From a bacterium (GTDB taxonomy: Bacteria; B130-G9), in NCBI GenBank assembly GCA_021160245.1, contig JAGHCW010000126.1, forward strand, positions 1 to 6,876: a stretch of 6,876 nt of DNA, given 5' to 3'. Shown here piece after piece: positions 1-6,087 of the stretch; position 1 is the stretch's first letter, and each line of letters starts with the position of its first letter. Under the pieces are notes generated by a model. It was not told the origin of the DNA and did not search any database. It saw only the letters and a list, made by a program, of their open reading frames with translations. Position numbers and translations under genes: made by a program.

Positions 1-664
1 CCACACGGAAGGGTCTATCCGACCTTTTGGGCATTGCGTGACGAACGGTCAGAGCCGGATCGTCCTTTTCGACCGTGTTTCTCCCCACCAAAACAACGTC
101 GCTCTCGGCCCGAAGTCGATGAACGAACTTTCTTGCGGCCTCACCGCTTATCCAACGAGATTCGCCGTCCGATGTCGCGGTCTTGCCGTCCAAAGTCTGG
201 GCCAACTTGAGCGTAACGAACGGCAAACCGGTCGATATGAACTTGAAATAGGCCTCATTCAGTAGCTCGCAGCGCTCCTTGAGCACTCCGACGGTGACAT
301 CAATTCCCGCCTGTCTGAGCTTCTCGGCCCCCTTGCCGCCAACTTGCGGATTGGGATCAAGCGTCCCCACGACGACGCGGCTTAGGCCTCGCTCGATTAT
401 CAGGTCTGTGCAGGGCGGCGTCCGTCCAAAATGACAGCATGGCTCGAGATTGACATATAGCGTGGCGCCCGAGGCCTCTTTGCCGGCTCGCTCAATAGCG
501 AAGACCTCGGCGTGTGGTTTGCCGGCTGCGGGATGAAAACCAGATGAGACCTTCCGGCCGTCTTTGCATACAACAGCGCCGACCATTGGATTCGGCGAGG
601 TCTTGCCTCTGGCCTTTCTTGCCAGCCGAAGCGCCTCACCCATGAATACCGCGTCAGGTTTCAT
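1..664 (-). CDS. ribD: Bifunctional riboflavin biosynthesis protein RibD, C-terminus cut off by the window edge
   Basis: RibD deaminates the pyrimidine made by GTP cyclohydrolase II and then reduces its ribose side chain with NADPH, two early cytoplasmic steps of riboflavin synthesis. The 221 visible residues cover the whole deaminase domain (about 1-145) and the start of the reductase domain. The zinc deaminase motifs are intact: PNPMVG at 24-29, HAE at 51-53, and EPCCHFGRTPPC at 74-85, giving the expected ligands H51, C76 and C85. The reductase part shows KLAQTLDGKTA at 153-163, SRWISG at 169-174 and DDPALTVR at 201-208. The ATG at 664-662 overlaps the ftsY stop as ATGA, and the DAVFMGEAL sequence just after it is where RibD proteins normally begin. 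There is no convincing ribosome binding site, so translation probably depends on coupling to ftsY. Full RibD is about 360-380 residues, so roughly 140-160 residues lie beyond position 1. Identity is certain from the motifs. Confidence 0.97.
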   Translation of the reverse strand, partial: MKPDAVFMGEALRLARKARGKTSPNPMVGAVVCKDGRKVSSGFHPAAGKPHAEVFAIERAGKEASGATLYVNLEPCCHFGRTPPCTDLIIERGLSRVVVGTLDPNPQVGGKGAEKLRQAGIDVTVGVLKERCELLNEAYFKFISTGLPFVTLKLAQTLDGKTATSDGESRWISGEAARKFVHRLRAESDVVLVGRNTVEKDDPALTVRHAMPKRSDRPFRV

Positions 665-1875
665 CATCCAAGTATCGCTTCGACAAACGCCTCCGGATCA
701 AACTCCACGAGGTCATCGATTTTCTCGCCGGTCCCGAGGAACAGAATGGGCAAAGAGAGCTCATCGGCGATGGTTATCACGACTCCGCCTTTAGCGGTTC
801 CATCGACTTTTGCGAGAATAATTCCAGTTACCCCATCCAGCCATTCGTCAAATTGCTGTGCCTGCAGGACGGCATTTTGACCACAAGTCGCGTCCAGCAC
901 AAGGAGAGTCTCATGAGGCGCTCCATCGGCGTTTGCTGCGGCCACTCTTCTGACCTTTGCTAGCTCGGCCATCAGGTTCTTTTTCGTGTGCAACCGCCCG
1001 GCAGTGTCCACGATAAGCATGTCGGTTCCCCTCGATTTCGCCGCCTCAATGCCGTCGAAAACTACGGCTGCCGCATGTCCGCCCTCAGCGTGCTTAATGA
1101 CATCAACGCCGGCGCGCTCGCCCCAGATGCAGAGCTGTTCTATGGCCGCCGCCCGAAACGTGTCCGCCGCAACGAGTAGTGTAGATGCCCCCTGCTGTTT
1201 GTAGCGCCGCGCCAGCTTCGCAATCGATGTTGTCTTCCCGGCGCCATTCACGCCAACTACAAGGCAGACGTAGGGTCGGCTCTTAGACTCAAACACAGAG
1301 GGTGGACGCTCCGAAGATGCGCCTGCGAGAATATCGGATATCGCCTTTCTAACGGAGCTCTTGACGACCCCCGGTTTCGTGAGCTCACGCCGGCTTAGGT
1401 CCTCACTGACCTTGTCCAATATCTTCTGCACAGTGTTGAGGCCGACATCCGCAAGGATCAGCGCCTCCTCAAGGTCTTCCAGCAGCTCAGGAGAGAGTTT
1501 CTTTGCCCCTAGGAAAATCCTCCCGAGTTTTTCGGAGAGTTTTTCTCGCGTCTTTAAGAGCCCCGAAAACCAGCGCTGCTTGACAGCATCCTGGGTTTCA
1601 GGCTCCTCAGGCTCTTTTGGCGCGGCCGGTTTCTTTGACTCCAATGTCGCTTTGAGAGCCTCGGCGTCGCCATCCGGCGCATCGGGCTGTGCGATTTTCT
1701 TCTCTATATTGTCCTGCTCGGCGGATTTATGCTCTGGCGTCTGCTTCTTTGGGAGGTCTTGCTCTACCTTCTTCCCCAAATCTTGCGACTCTGGAGTCTT
1801 CTCTTTCTCAGGCCTCTGCTCAGCACTTTCGTTCTCAGCGTCCTTTCGGCGTTTGCCGAATCCCCAGAATCCCAT
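664..1875 (-). CDS. ftsY: Signal recognition particle receptor FtsY
   Basis: FtsY is the membrane-associated GTPase that receives SRP-ribosome complexes and passes nascent membrane proteins to the translocon. The protein has 403 residues. A short basic/aromatic N-terminus (MGFWGFGKRRK) looks like a membrane-binding helix. A highly charged Lys/Glu/Pro linker (about 12-100) corresponds to the A domain, followed by the helical N domain (about 101-185) and the GTPase domain (about 200-403). GTPase motifs are P-loop GVNGAGKTT at 208-216, DTFRAAA at 238-244, DTAGR at 290-294, AKVDGTAKGG at 355-364 (in place of the TKLD form), and the closing GTGEKIDDL at 381-389. At 265-271 the sequence reads GGHAAAV, where E. 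coli and B. subtilis FtsY have Asp at the position of this His. The ATG follows the TAG of the DUF89 gene with no gap. A GAGG lies 11 bases upstream, a long spacing that favours coupling. The only close alternative, Ffh, lacks an acidic N-terminus and carries a C-terminal M domain. Confidence 0.98.
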   Translation of the reverse strand: MGFWGFGKRRKDAENESAEQRPEKEKTPESQDLGKKVEQDLPKKQTPEHKSAEQDNIEKKIAQPDAPDGDAEALKATLESKKPAAPKEPEEPETQDAVKQRWFSGLLKTREKLSEKLGRIFLGAKKLSPELLEDLEEALILADVGLNTVQKILDKVSEDLSRRELTKPGVVKSSVRKAISDILAGASSERPPSVFESKSRPYVCLVVGVNGAGKTTSIAKLARRYKQQGASTLLVAADTFRAAAIEQLCIWGERAGVDVIKHAEGGHAAAVVFDGIEAAKSRGTDMLIVDTAGRLHTKKNLMAELAKVRRVAAANADGAPHETLLVLDATCGQNAVLQAQQFDEWLDGVTGIILAKVDGTAKGGVVITIADELSLPILFLGTGEKIDDLVEFDPEAFVEAILG

Positions 1876-2796
1876 CTACATCAATACCTCATCACCCGAT
1901 TTTCGCGTCTCGGGCTCAATGTCCAGGCCAGCTCCCCCTGGCAACAAACGGTTGGAGACTGCGACAAGGGAGTCTCGGGGCACGCCCATAACCTCTGCCG
2001 TAACGTCACACTTCGCCTTAAGCAGGAAGTAGATATTCCTGTCGATTGCCGTGTCCAACGTCTCGAAGTTCGCTTGGCCCTTGCTTATGATCAAATCAGC
2101 ATTATTGAATGCCCTCATGAATTCGCTTGAGCATGTTGAGAGAATCGTCCCGACACAATCGCTTCCATTCTCAATCAGAGACACACCTTTCGGCAGCTCC
2201 GAGGCGATAGCATCCTGAAGGGTTGCGTCGTTAATGACGGGAACGCTCTTGACGGCGACTTTCACGCTTCCGAACTTCATAAGGCGCGATATGAGTGGCC
2301 TGTCAAAGACCAATTCTCCAGCGTTGTCCGCAAGGAAGAGAATGTCTTTGGCGTTCTTGAGGTCATCTTTGAGCATCTTTAGGTTAAGCGCCCCGAAACT
2401 CTCCGACATGATGTTCGCAAGGATCGACTCAACGTCCACGTCAGAATATATCCCAAGATCTATTACGTTGCCCGCCACAGACGCTCGTATCGCTGCCTCC
2501 AGCGGATCGGATGAGCGCCGCAATATGACCTCAAGGTCTGCCGTCATCAAAAGTGCAGATTTTGTGCATTTCGACTTGAGCTCTGCGAATGGGTCGGCCC
2601 CGTTGAGCTTCTCCCGTATCCTCTTATAGACCTCCGTCGCTATGTGCGCGGGAGTGTCATCCAATGACGCGTCTCGAATCGGATCAAGGGCGAGATCGAT
2701 CAATTCCTTTGTGCCAGCCAAATCACTGCACACGATTGAGCCGACGATAACCGCCTGCCTCAAGAAGCAGGGGAAGCACCTGATATCTACCCTCAA
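1876..2796 (-). CDS. DUF89 (ARMT1-like) family protein, probable metal-dependent phosphatase
   Basis: This 306-residue protein matches the small prokaryotic branch of the DUF89 family. Members studied elsewhere are metal-dependent phosphatases, some proposed to remove damaged or unwanted phosphometabolites. Visible signatures are CFPC at 7-10 followed by RQ, DPLEAAIRASVAGNVIDLG at 97-115, the core DNAGE at 157-161 with FDRPLI after it, PVINDAT at 186-192, ISKGQANFETL at 237-247, and FLLKAKCDVTAEVMGV at 257-272. D157, N158 and D190 are the likely metal ligands by analogy with the family. No signal peptide or membrane segment is visible, so it should be cytoplasmic. The start is TTG at 2796-2794, overlapping the prfA stop as TTGA, with AGGAG seven bases upstream. 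The CFPC motif two to three residues later is where the family starts. Its gene sits between prfA and ftsY, in the place often taken by prmC, but it is not a methyltransferase. The substrate is unknown; the family call is secure. Confidence 0.9.
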   Translation of the reverse strand: MRVDIRCFPCFLRQAVIVGSIVCSDLAGTKELIDLALDPIRDASLDDTPAHIATEVYKRIREKLNGADPFAELKSKCTKSALLMTADLEVILRRSSDPLEAAIRASVAGNVIDLGIYSDVDVESILANIMSESFGALNLKMLKDDLKNAKDILFLADNAGELVFDRPLISRLMKFGSVKVAVKSVPVINDATLQDAIASELPKGVSLIENGSDCVGTILSTCSSEFMRAFNNADLIISKGQANFETLDTAIDRNIYFLLKAKCDVTAEVMGVPRDSLVAVSNRLLPGGAGLDIEPETRKSGDEVLM

Positions 2797-3905
2797 CTGT
2801 CGGCTCCTGCCAATGATTTTGGCGAGGCAACCGCCGCCTTCGAGACTTCGTTAAGGAGTCTTTCCTCCTCGTCCGCTTGAAGAGGTTCGATGACCGGAAG
2901 CAGGTCTCCCTGCATAATGGCGTCGAGCTTGTAGAGCGTCAGGCCTATCCTGTGGTCTGAGAGTCGATTCTGAGGGAAATTGTAAGTCCTGATGCGCTCT
3001 GAACGGTCGCCCGAGCCCACCATCGATCTTCTGGCGCTGGCCATCTCCTGCTGCTGCTTGGACGTCGCCATCTCATAAAGCCTCGCTCGAAGCACTCGCA
3101 GGGCCCGCTCTTTATTGCGATGTTGCGACTTTTCGTCCTGACAAGTAACCACGAGGCCAGTTGGAATGTGGGCGATGCGCACGGCAGAATCCGTTGTGTT
3201 CACGCTTTGGCCCCCAGGGCCCGTTGACCGAAATCTATCGACTCTTATCTCGCCCGGATCGATCTTGATTTCTATGCCGTCCGGCTCCGGCATAACTGCT
3301 ACGGTTACGGCCGATGTGTGGATGCGGCCAGATGATTCCGTTGCCGGGACGCGCTGGACCCTGTGGGTGCCGCCCTCGAATTTCAGATGCCGATATGCCT
3401 GTTTGCCGGAGACCTCCACCAAAATCTCCCTGTAGCCTCCTAGCTGACTGGGACTTTGCGAGAGAATCGACGAGCCAAAGCCCATTCGCTCACCAAAGCG
3501 CATATACATTTGCAGGAGGTCACCAACAAATAGGGCGGCCTCGTCCCCACCGGTGCCGGCGCGAATCTCAAGTATGAGGTCTCTGCCAATCATTGGGTCC
3601 GGTGGCAAGAGCAGTTTACGAATGATGGCCTGAAGGCTATCTCTCTGGACCTCAAGGCTGGCCATTTCCTCCTTCGCCTCGACTTTGAGCTCATCGTCCT
3701 CAAGCAGCGCTTCGCAGTCCCCTATTTCGCTTTCCAGACGCTCTAGATTATTGAGCTTCTCGACAAGCTCCGAGGTCCGCGAGTGCTCAACAGCGATCTC
3801 CTGATATGCGTTCCGGTTGGAGATCACCTTTGGATCGGACATTCTCAGCGCAAGGTCTTCTAGCTTGGTTTTTAAGCGTTCAAGGTCTGCGAGTAATGGG
3901 TTCAT
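2793..3905 (-). CDS. prfA: Peptide chain release factor 1
   Basis: RF1 recognises UAA and UAG stop codons on the ribosome and triggers peptide release. The 370 residues are slightly longer than the usual 355-360 because of a short C-terminal tail. An N-terminal coiled-coil-like region (about 1-95) is followed by GTGGDEAALFVGDL at 117-130. The anticodon-like tripeptide is PAT at 187-189, within THRVQRVPATESSGRIHTSA. This PxT form marks RF1, since RF2 has SPF. The catalytic GGQ is at 231-233 within RSTGPGGQSVNTTDSAVR. The late block IRTYNFPQNRLSDHRIGLT (305-323) is also typical. The ATG at 3905-3903 overlaps the DUF1385 gene's stop as ATGA, and a GGGGAT sequence lies nine bases upstream. Q233 is the glutamine normally methylated by PrmC, but no prmC is in the window. 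Identity is certain. Confidence 0.98.
   Translation of the reverse strand: MNPLLADLERLKTKLEDLALRMSDPKVISNRNAYQEIAVEHSRTSELVEKLNNLERLESEIGDCEALLEDDELKVEAKEEMASLEVQRDSLQAIIRKLLLPPDPMIGRDLILEIRAGTGGDEAALFVGDLLQMYMRFGERMGFGSSILSQSPSQLGGYREILVEVSGKQAYRHLKFEGGTHRVQRVPATESSGRIHTSAVTVAVMPEPDGIEIKIDPGEIRVDRFRSTGPGGQSVNTTDSAVRIAHIPTGLVVTCQDEKSQHRNKERALRVLRARLYEMATSKQQQEMASARRSMVGSGDRSERIRTYNFPQNRLSDHRIGLTLYKLDAIMQGDLLPVIEPLQADEEERLLNEVSKAAVASPKSLAGADS
2804..2808 (-). promoter_or_regulatory. Ribosome binding site that fixes the TTG start of the DUF89 gene
   Basis: Read on the minus strand this is AGGAG, seven bases before the TTG at 2796-2794. No ATG or GTG in the same frame lies close upstream, and the protein motif CFPC begins at residue 7. 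Together these support TTG initiation inside the end of prfA. Seen directly; its use as the start is inferred. Confidence 0.7.
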
Positions 3906-4840
3906 TTGTCAGAAATCCCCAAACGCTCATTGCTCAGCTCACGCTCGGCCTTTAGAACGCCTTCAAGCGTCGCAATCGCAACCTCCACCTGCTCGTCCGA
4001 CGGGTTCTTTGTTACAAGCCGTTGAAGCGCAAGTCCCGGCGCCGTTAGGGCCCATGCAACCAAAGAATCACCCGCCTTGGCAGAGAGCCGCAACAGCTCA
4101 TAGGATGTACCCGAAGCAACCAACAAGACGAGTGGAAGAAACGTTAATCTCATGAATATCTTGTCCTGCAGGCCATCGCCTCTCGGAACAAGCGAGAATA
4201 GCACGACAACCAGAATCAGCAGAATCAGAAGAAAACTCGTGCCACAACGTCGGTGAAGAACGCTCCCCTTCTGTGCACTCTCCACAGTAACCTTCTCACC
4301 CGTCTCGAATGCGTGAACCACACGGTGTTCGGCCCCGTGGTATTCAAACACACGTCTAATATCGGGAAAGAGCGAGATGACTATGATGTAAAGCAGGAAG
4401 ATAATGAGCCGAAAGCCGCCATCAACCAAGTTGAACAACCAGTCATTCTCGCCGACGGCTTTGAGGCTGTTGCCCAATAACTCGGAAAACAGATATGGCA
4501 AGCCCACGAACAGAACAACGCCGAAAAAAAGGGCGGCCAGAGTGGAAAGAATCAACGGCATTGCCGTCTTCTTTTTACCCGTATCCGACGCCTCGTCCCG
4601 CATAGCCTCTTGTGCAGAGAAGTTGAGGCACTTTATGCCCAATGACATCGAGTCCCAAAGCGTCGCCACACCTCTGAAGAACGGCCACCTGAAGAGAAAA
4701 AAACGCTGCGACGGCTGCTTGATCATGTCAACCTTCGTCTTGATCGAACCATCCGCCTTGCGAACGGAGACAGCCACAGCCATTGGTGAGCGCAGCATCA
4801 CGCCCTCTATGACGGCCTGGCCACCAACAGTAAGCGGCAT
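3902..4840 (-). CDS. DUF1385 (YqhQ-like) integral membrane protein
   Basis: This is a 312-residue member of the DUF1385 family, whose best-known member is B. subtilis YqhQ. Its molecular role is not established. Family signatures are GGQAVIEGVMLRSP at 6-19, EYHGAEHRVVHAFE at 166-179, HRRCGTSFLL at 196-205, and TAPGLALQRLVTKNPSDEQVEVAI at 266-289. Four hydrophobic stretches are likely membrane segments (about 96-120, 143-159, 201-218, 230-246). They split the chain into an N-terminal soluble part, a conserved His-rich loop between helices 2 and 3, and a C-terminal soluble tail. The conserved His, Glu and Cys residues suggest a metal or catalytic site, but that is inference. The ATG at 4840-4838 overlaps the rpmE stop by one base (TAATG), with a strong GGAGG four bases upstream. 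The order rpmE, DUF1385, prfA recurs in several bacterial groups, tying the protein to translation genes by context only. Confidence 0.92.
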   Translation of the reverse strand: MPLTVGGQAVIEGVMLRSPMAVAVSVRKADGSIKTKVDMIKQPSQRFFLFRWPFFRGVATLWDSMSLGIKCLNFSAQEAMRDEASDTGKKKTAMPLILSTLAALFFGVVLFVGLPYLFSELLGNSLKAVGENDWLFNLVDGGFRLIIFLLYIIVISLFPDIRRVFEYHGAEHRVVHAFETGEKVTVESAQKGSVLHRRCGTSFLLILLILVVVLFSLVPRGDGLQDKIFMRLTFLPLVLLVASGTSYELLRLSAKAGDSLVAWALTAPGLALQRLVTKNPSDEQVEVAIATLEGVLKAERELSNERLGISDK

Positions 4841-5049
4841 TACTCCTCCGCCTTTAGCCCGTATTTCTTACGGAAACGCTCTACTCGACCGGCGGTATCG
4901 ACGAGTTTCTGCTTGCCCGTGAAGAACGGATGGCATTTCGAGCAGATTTCGATCTTGATGTTTTTCTTTGTCGAACGGGTCTTGAATTTGTTCCCACAAG
5001 CACATGAAACTGTTGTCTCGAAGTATTTGGGGTGTATGCCCTTTTTCAT
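4840..5049 (-). CDS. rpmE: 50S ribosomal protein L31, zinc-binding type
   Basis: L31 is a small protein of the large ribosomal subunit that bridges the subunits. From the ATG at 5049-5047 the product is [16 protein letters not shown] and onward, 69 residues, matching the family's usual 65-75. Four cysteines, C16 and C18 (CAC) and C36 and C39 (CSKC), are the zinc ligands of the C-containing type, as opposed to the cysteine-free paralogue made under zinc limitation. The [15 protein letters not shown] stretch at 50-64 is characteristic. The frame stays open to an ATG at 5091, but the extra 14 residues are unlike any L31. A GGGAG sits five bases before the chosen ATG. This is the first gene of the leftward train, so its promoter should lie in the divergent region to its right. 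Confidence 0.96.
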   Translation of the reverse strand: MKKGIHPKYFETTVSCACGNKFKTRSTKKNIKIEICSKCHPFFTGKQKLVDTAGRVERFRKKYGLKAEE

Positions 5050-5054
5050 ATAAT

Positions 5055-5059
5055 CTCCC
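5055..5059 (-). promoter_or_regulatory. Ribosome binding site that fixes the rpmE start
   Basis: On the minus strand this reads GGGAG, five bases before the ATG at 5049-5047. It supports that ATG over the in-frame ATG at 5091, which would add a non-family N-terminal extension. Confidence 0.7.
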
Positions 5060-5246
5060 GGCAAATCAAGAAAAAACTTAAAATACAACAACCACTATCA
5101 GCCCAAACACCAGATATATGGGCTTTGTTCCTTGCTGAAGACCAGGGCCAATGCCCTTCCAAGAAGTGGCATTAGTATCCCCTTGCAGGAAACAAAAGTC
5201 AAAAGCGCCAATTATCCGACGAGTTTGGTCTTCTGAACTTGGATTG

Positions 5247-5281
5247 CTGGCAAATCTTGGTCTTGCCCAAGAGATCGCCAG
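5247..5281. repeat. Two-part inverted repeat able to form a hairpin
   Basis: The outer arms are CTGGC (5247-5251) and GCCAG (5277-5281). The inner arms are TCTTGG (5255-5260) and CCAAGA (5267-5272), around a six-base loop. Three bases on one side and four on the other form an internal bulge. That gives eleven perfect base pairs in total. It is not followed by a T run on either strand, so it does not look like an intrinsic terminator. It may be an RNA structure or a protein-binding dyad. It could also have arisen by chance, though the nesting makes that less likely. Confidence 0.5.
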
Positions 5282-5416
5282 ACCCCCCGGAAAATCGCCA
5301 TCGCGGCTCTGCTATCCCCAATATATGCCAAGAACTACCCCAAAAACCACCACCAGTCGAACATTCCTATTCCCACAAAGCCTCTCCCGCGGAACTGCTG
5401 AGCGGCGCGATTTGGC

Positions 5417-5446
5417 TTGACCCAAACTAATCTTACATGCTATTTA
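5417..5446 (+). promoter_or_regulatory. Candidate sigma-70-type promoter for the acetate transporter gene
   Basis: TTGACC at 5417-5422 resembles a -35 box. After 18 bases comes TATTTA at 5441-5446, preceded by TGC in the position of an extended -10 element. Transcription would start near 5453, giving a leader of about 48 bases. The -10 lacks the conserved last T, so this is a moderate candidate only. It is the best plus-strand promoter I can see in front of the transporter gene. Confidence 0.35.
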
Positions 5447-5464
5447 GTTGTGCTGAAACTAATC
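5424..5464 (+). repeat. Direct repeat of AAACTAATC overlapping the candidate promoter
   Basis: The nine bases AAACTAATC occur exactly at 5424-5432 and again at 5456-5464, 32 bases apart, or about three helical turns. The first copy lies in the spacer of the candidate promoter and the second just past its likely transcription start. Same-face spacing around a promoter suggests an operator for a regulator of the transporter gene. That role is inference; the repeat itself is seen directly. Confidence 0.4.
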
Positions 5465-5500
5465 AAGAATCTCTGTATCTAATATCAACTTGGAGCAACA

Positions 5501-6055
5501 ATGGACAGCAAACTTGCGAATCCTGCGCCTCTTGGGCTAATGGGTTTTGGAATGACGACAGTTCTTTTGAATCTTCATAACGCCGGATTCTTTCCCCTCG
5601 ATTCAATGATACTTGCAATGGGGATATTCTACGGCGGTCTTGCGCAGATAATCGCCGGCCTAATGGAGTACAAGCAGGGCAACACATTCGGCGTTGTCGC
5701 CTTCTGCTCATACGGGCTGTTTTGGCTGAGTCTCGTCTTCTTGCTAGTTGCGCCTGGAATGGGCATTGGGGAGGCGCCAACAAGCACATCTATGGCCGTG
5801 TATCTCTTCATGTGGGGCCTTTTTACTTTTCTTATGACGATCGCTACGTGGAGGGCGCCGGCCGCACTAAGAGTTGTGTTTGCCTCGCTGACCATTCTCT
5901 TCTGGTTGCTAGCGGTTGCGGACTTCACGGGAAGCAGACCGCTCAAAATCGCTGCCGGTTGGGAGGGCATATTCTGCGGCTTCTCCGCGATCTACTTGGC
6001 AATGGCGCAGGTAATAAACGCGCACTACGAAAAGGAGATATTCCCCATTGACTGA
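5501..6055 (+). CDS. Acetate/succinate transporter, GPR1/FUN34/YaaH family (SatP-like)
   Basis: This is a 184-residue inner-membrane protein of the family that includes E. coli SatP (YaaH), which takes up acetate and succinate, probably with protons. The family hallmark NPAPLGL is at 7-13, continuing [10 protein letters not shown] to residue 24. [20 protein letters not shown] at 45-64 and [11 protein letters not shown] at 67-77 are the second and third conserved blocks. Six hydrophobic stretches (about 10-30, 36-56, 65-85, 97-115, 123-141, 149-172) match the six-helix fold that assembles as a hexamer. The tail [13 protein letters not shown] is typical, and length is close to SatP's 188. The ATG at 5501 has GGAG five bases upstream. 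It stands alone: it diverges from the rpmE operon and is separated from hisC by 89 bases. Substrate within the family is inferred; related members have been linked to other small molecules such as ammonium. Confidence 0.93.
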   Translation: MDSKLANPAPLGLMGFGMTTVLLNLHNAGFFPLDSMILAMGIFYGGLAQIIAGLMEYKQGNTFGVVAFCSYGLFWLSLVFLLVAPGMGIGEAPTSTSMAVYLFMWGLFTFLMTIATWRAPAALRVVFASLTILFWLLAVADFTGSRPLKIAAGWEGIFCGFSAIYLAMAQVINAHYEKEIFPID

Positions 6056-6057
6056 GA

Positions 6058-6087
6058 TTGCACAAATTCCCCTTCGCCACATATAGC
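6058..6087 (+). promoter_or_regulatory. Weak candidate promoter for hisC
   Basis: TTGCAC at 6058-6063, then 18 bases, then TATAGC at 6082-6087. Both boxes match the sigma-70 consensus only partly (three and four of six). It lies in the 89-base gap before hisC and would give a leader of about 50 bases. The same TATA-containing bases are shared with a better leftward candidate on the other strand, so only one of the two may be real. Confidence 0.25.

Larger units (their letters stand above)
5050..5500. other. Gene-free divergent region between the rpmE operon and the acetate transporter gene
   Basis: These 451 bases contain no ORF that resembles a protein and no recognisable tRNA or known riboswitch. 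They must hold the promoters of two diverging units. For the leftward rpmE operon I see only a weak candidate on the minus strand: TTGGGC, about 17 bases, then TTTTAA, about 25-50 bases before the rpmE start. A better rightward candidate lies near 5417-5446 and is listed separately. The region holds several inverted repeats: AGCCCA/TGGGCT (5100-5105 with 5119-5124), AGGGC/GCCCT (5144-5148 with 5153-5157), and a longer two-part hairpin at 5247-5281. Between about 5283 and 5375 the plus strand is C-rich with several CCCC runs, and therefore G-rich on the minus strand. A structured leader or small RNA is possible but unproven. Confidence 0.7.

Noticed and set aside
1361-2032. Long plus-strand open frame (223 codons) opposite ftsY and the end of the DUF89 gene
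   Set aside because: It is antisense to two certain genes, very rich in Ser, Phe and Arg as expected from the complement of a Lys/Glu-rich linker, and resembles no family.
4404-4922. Plus-strand open frame of 172 codons opposite the DUF1385 gene
   Set aside because: Antisense to a gene with clear family motifs, low-complexity composition, no ribosome binding site or recognisable domain.
4840-5091. Longer 83-residue version of L31 starting at 5091
   Set aside because: The 14 extra residues do not look like L31, whereas the ATG at 5049 gives the standard MKKGIHP start with a good ribosome binding site.
5100-5124. Inverted repeat AGCCCA/TGGGCT followed by TTGTT as a possible intrinsic terminator
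   Set aside because: The loop is 13 bases, the T run is broken, and no plus-strand gene lies upstream to be terminated. Kept only as a possible dyad.
5151-5430. Two overlapping plus-strand open frames in the divergent region
   Set aside because: Neither product shows a recognisable motif, both are rich in Pro, Arg and Ser as expected from C-rich noncoding DNA, and no ribosome binding site is visible.
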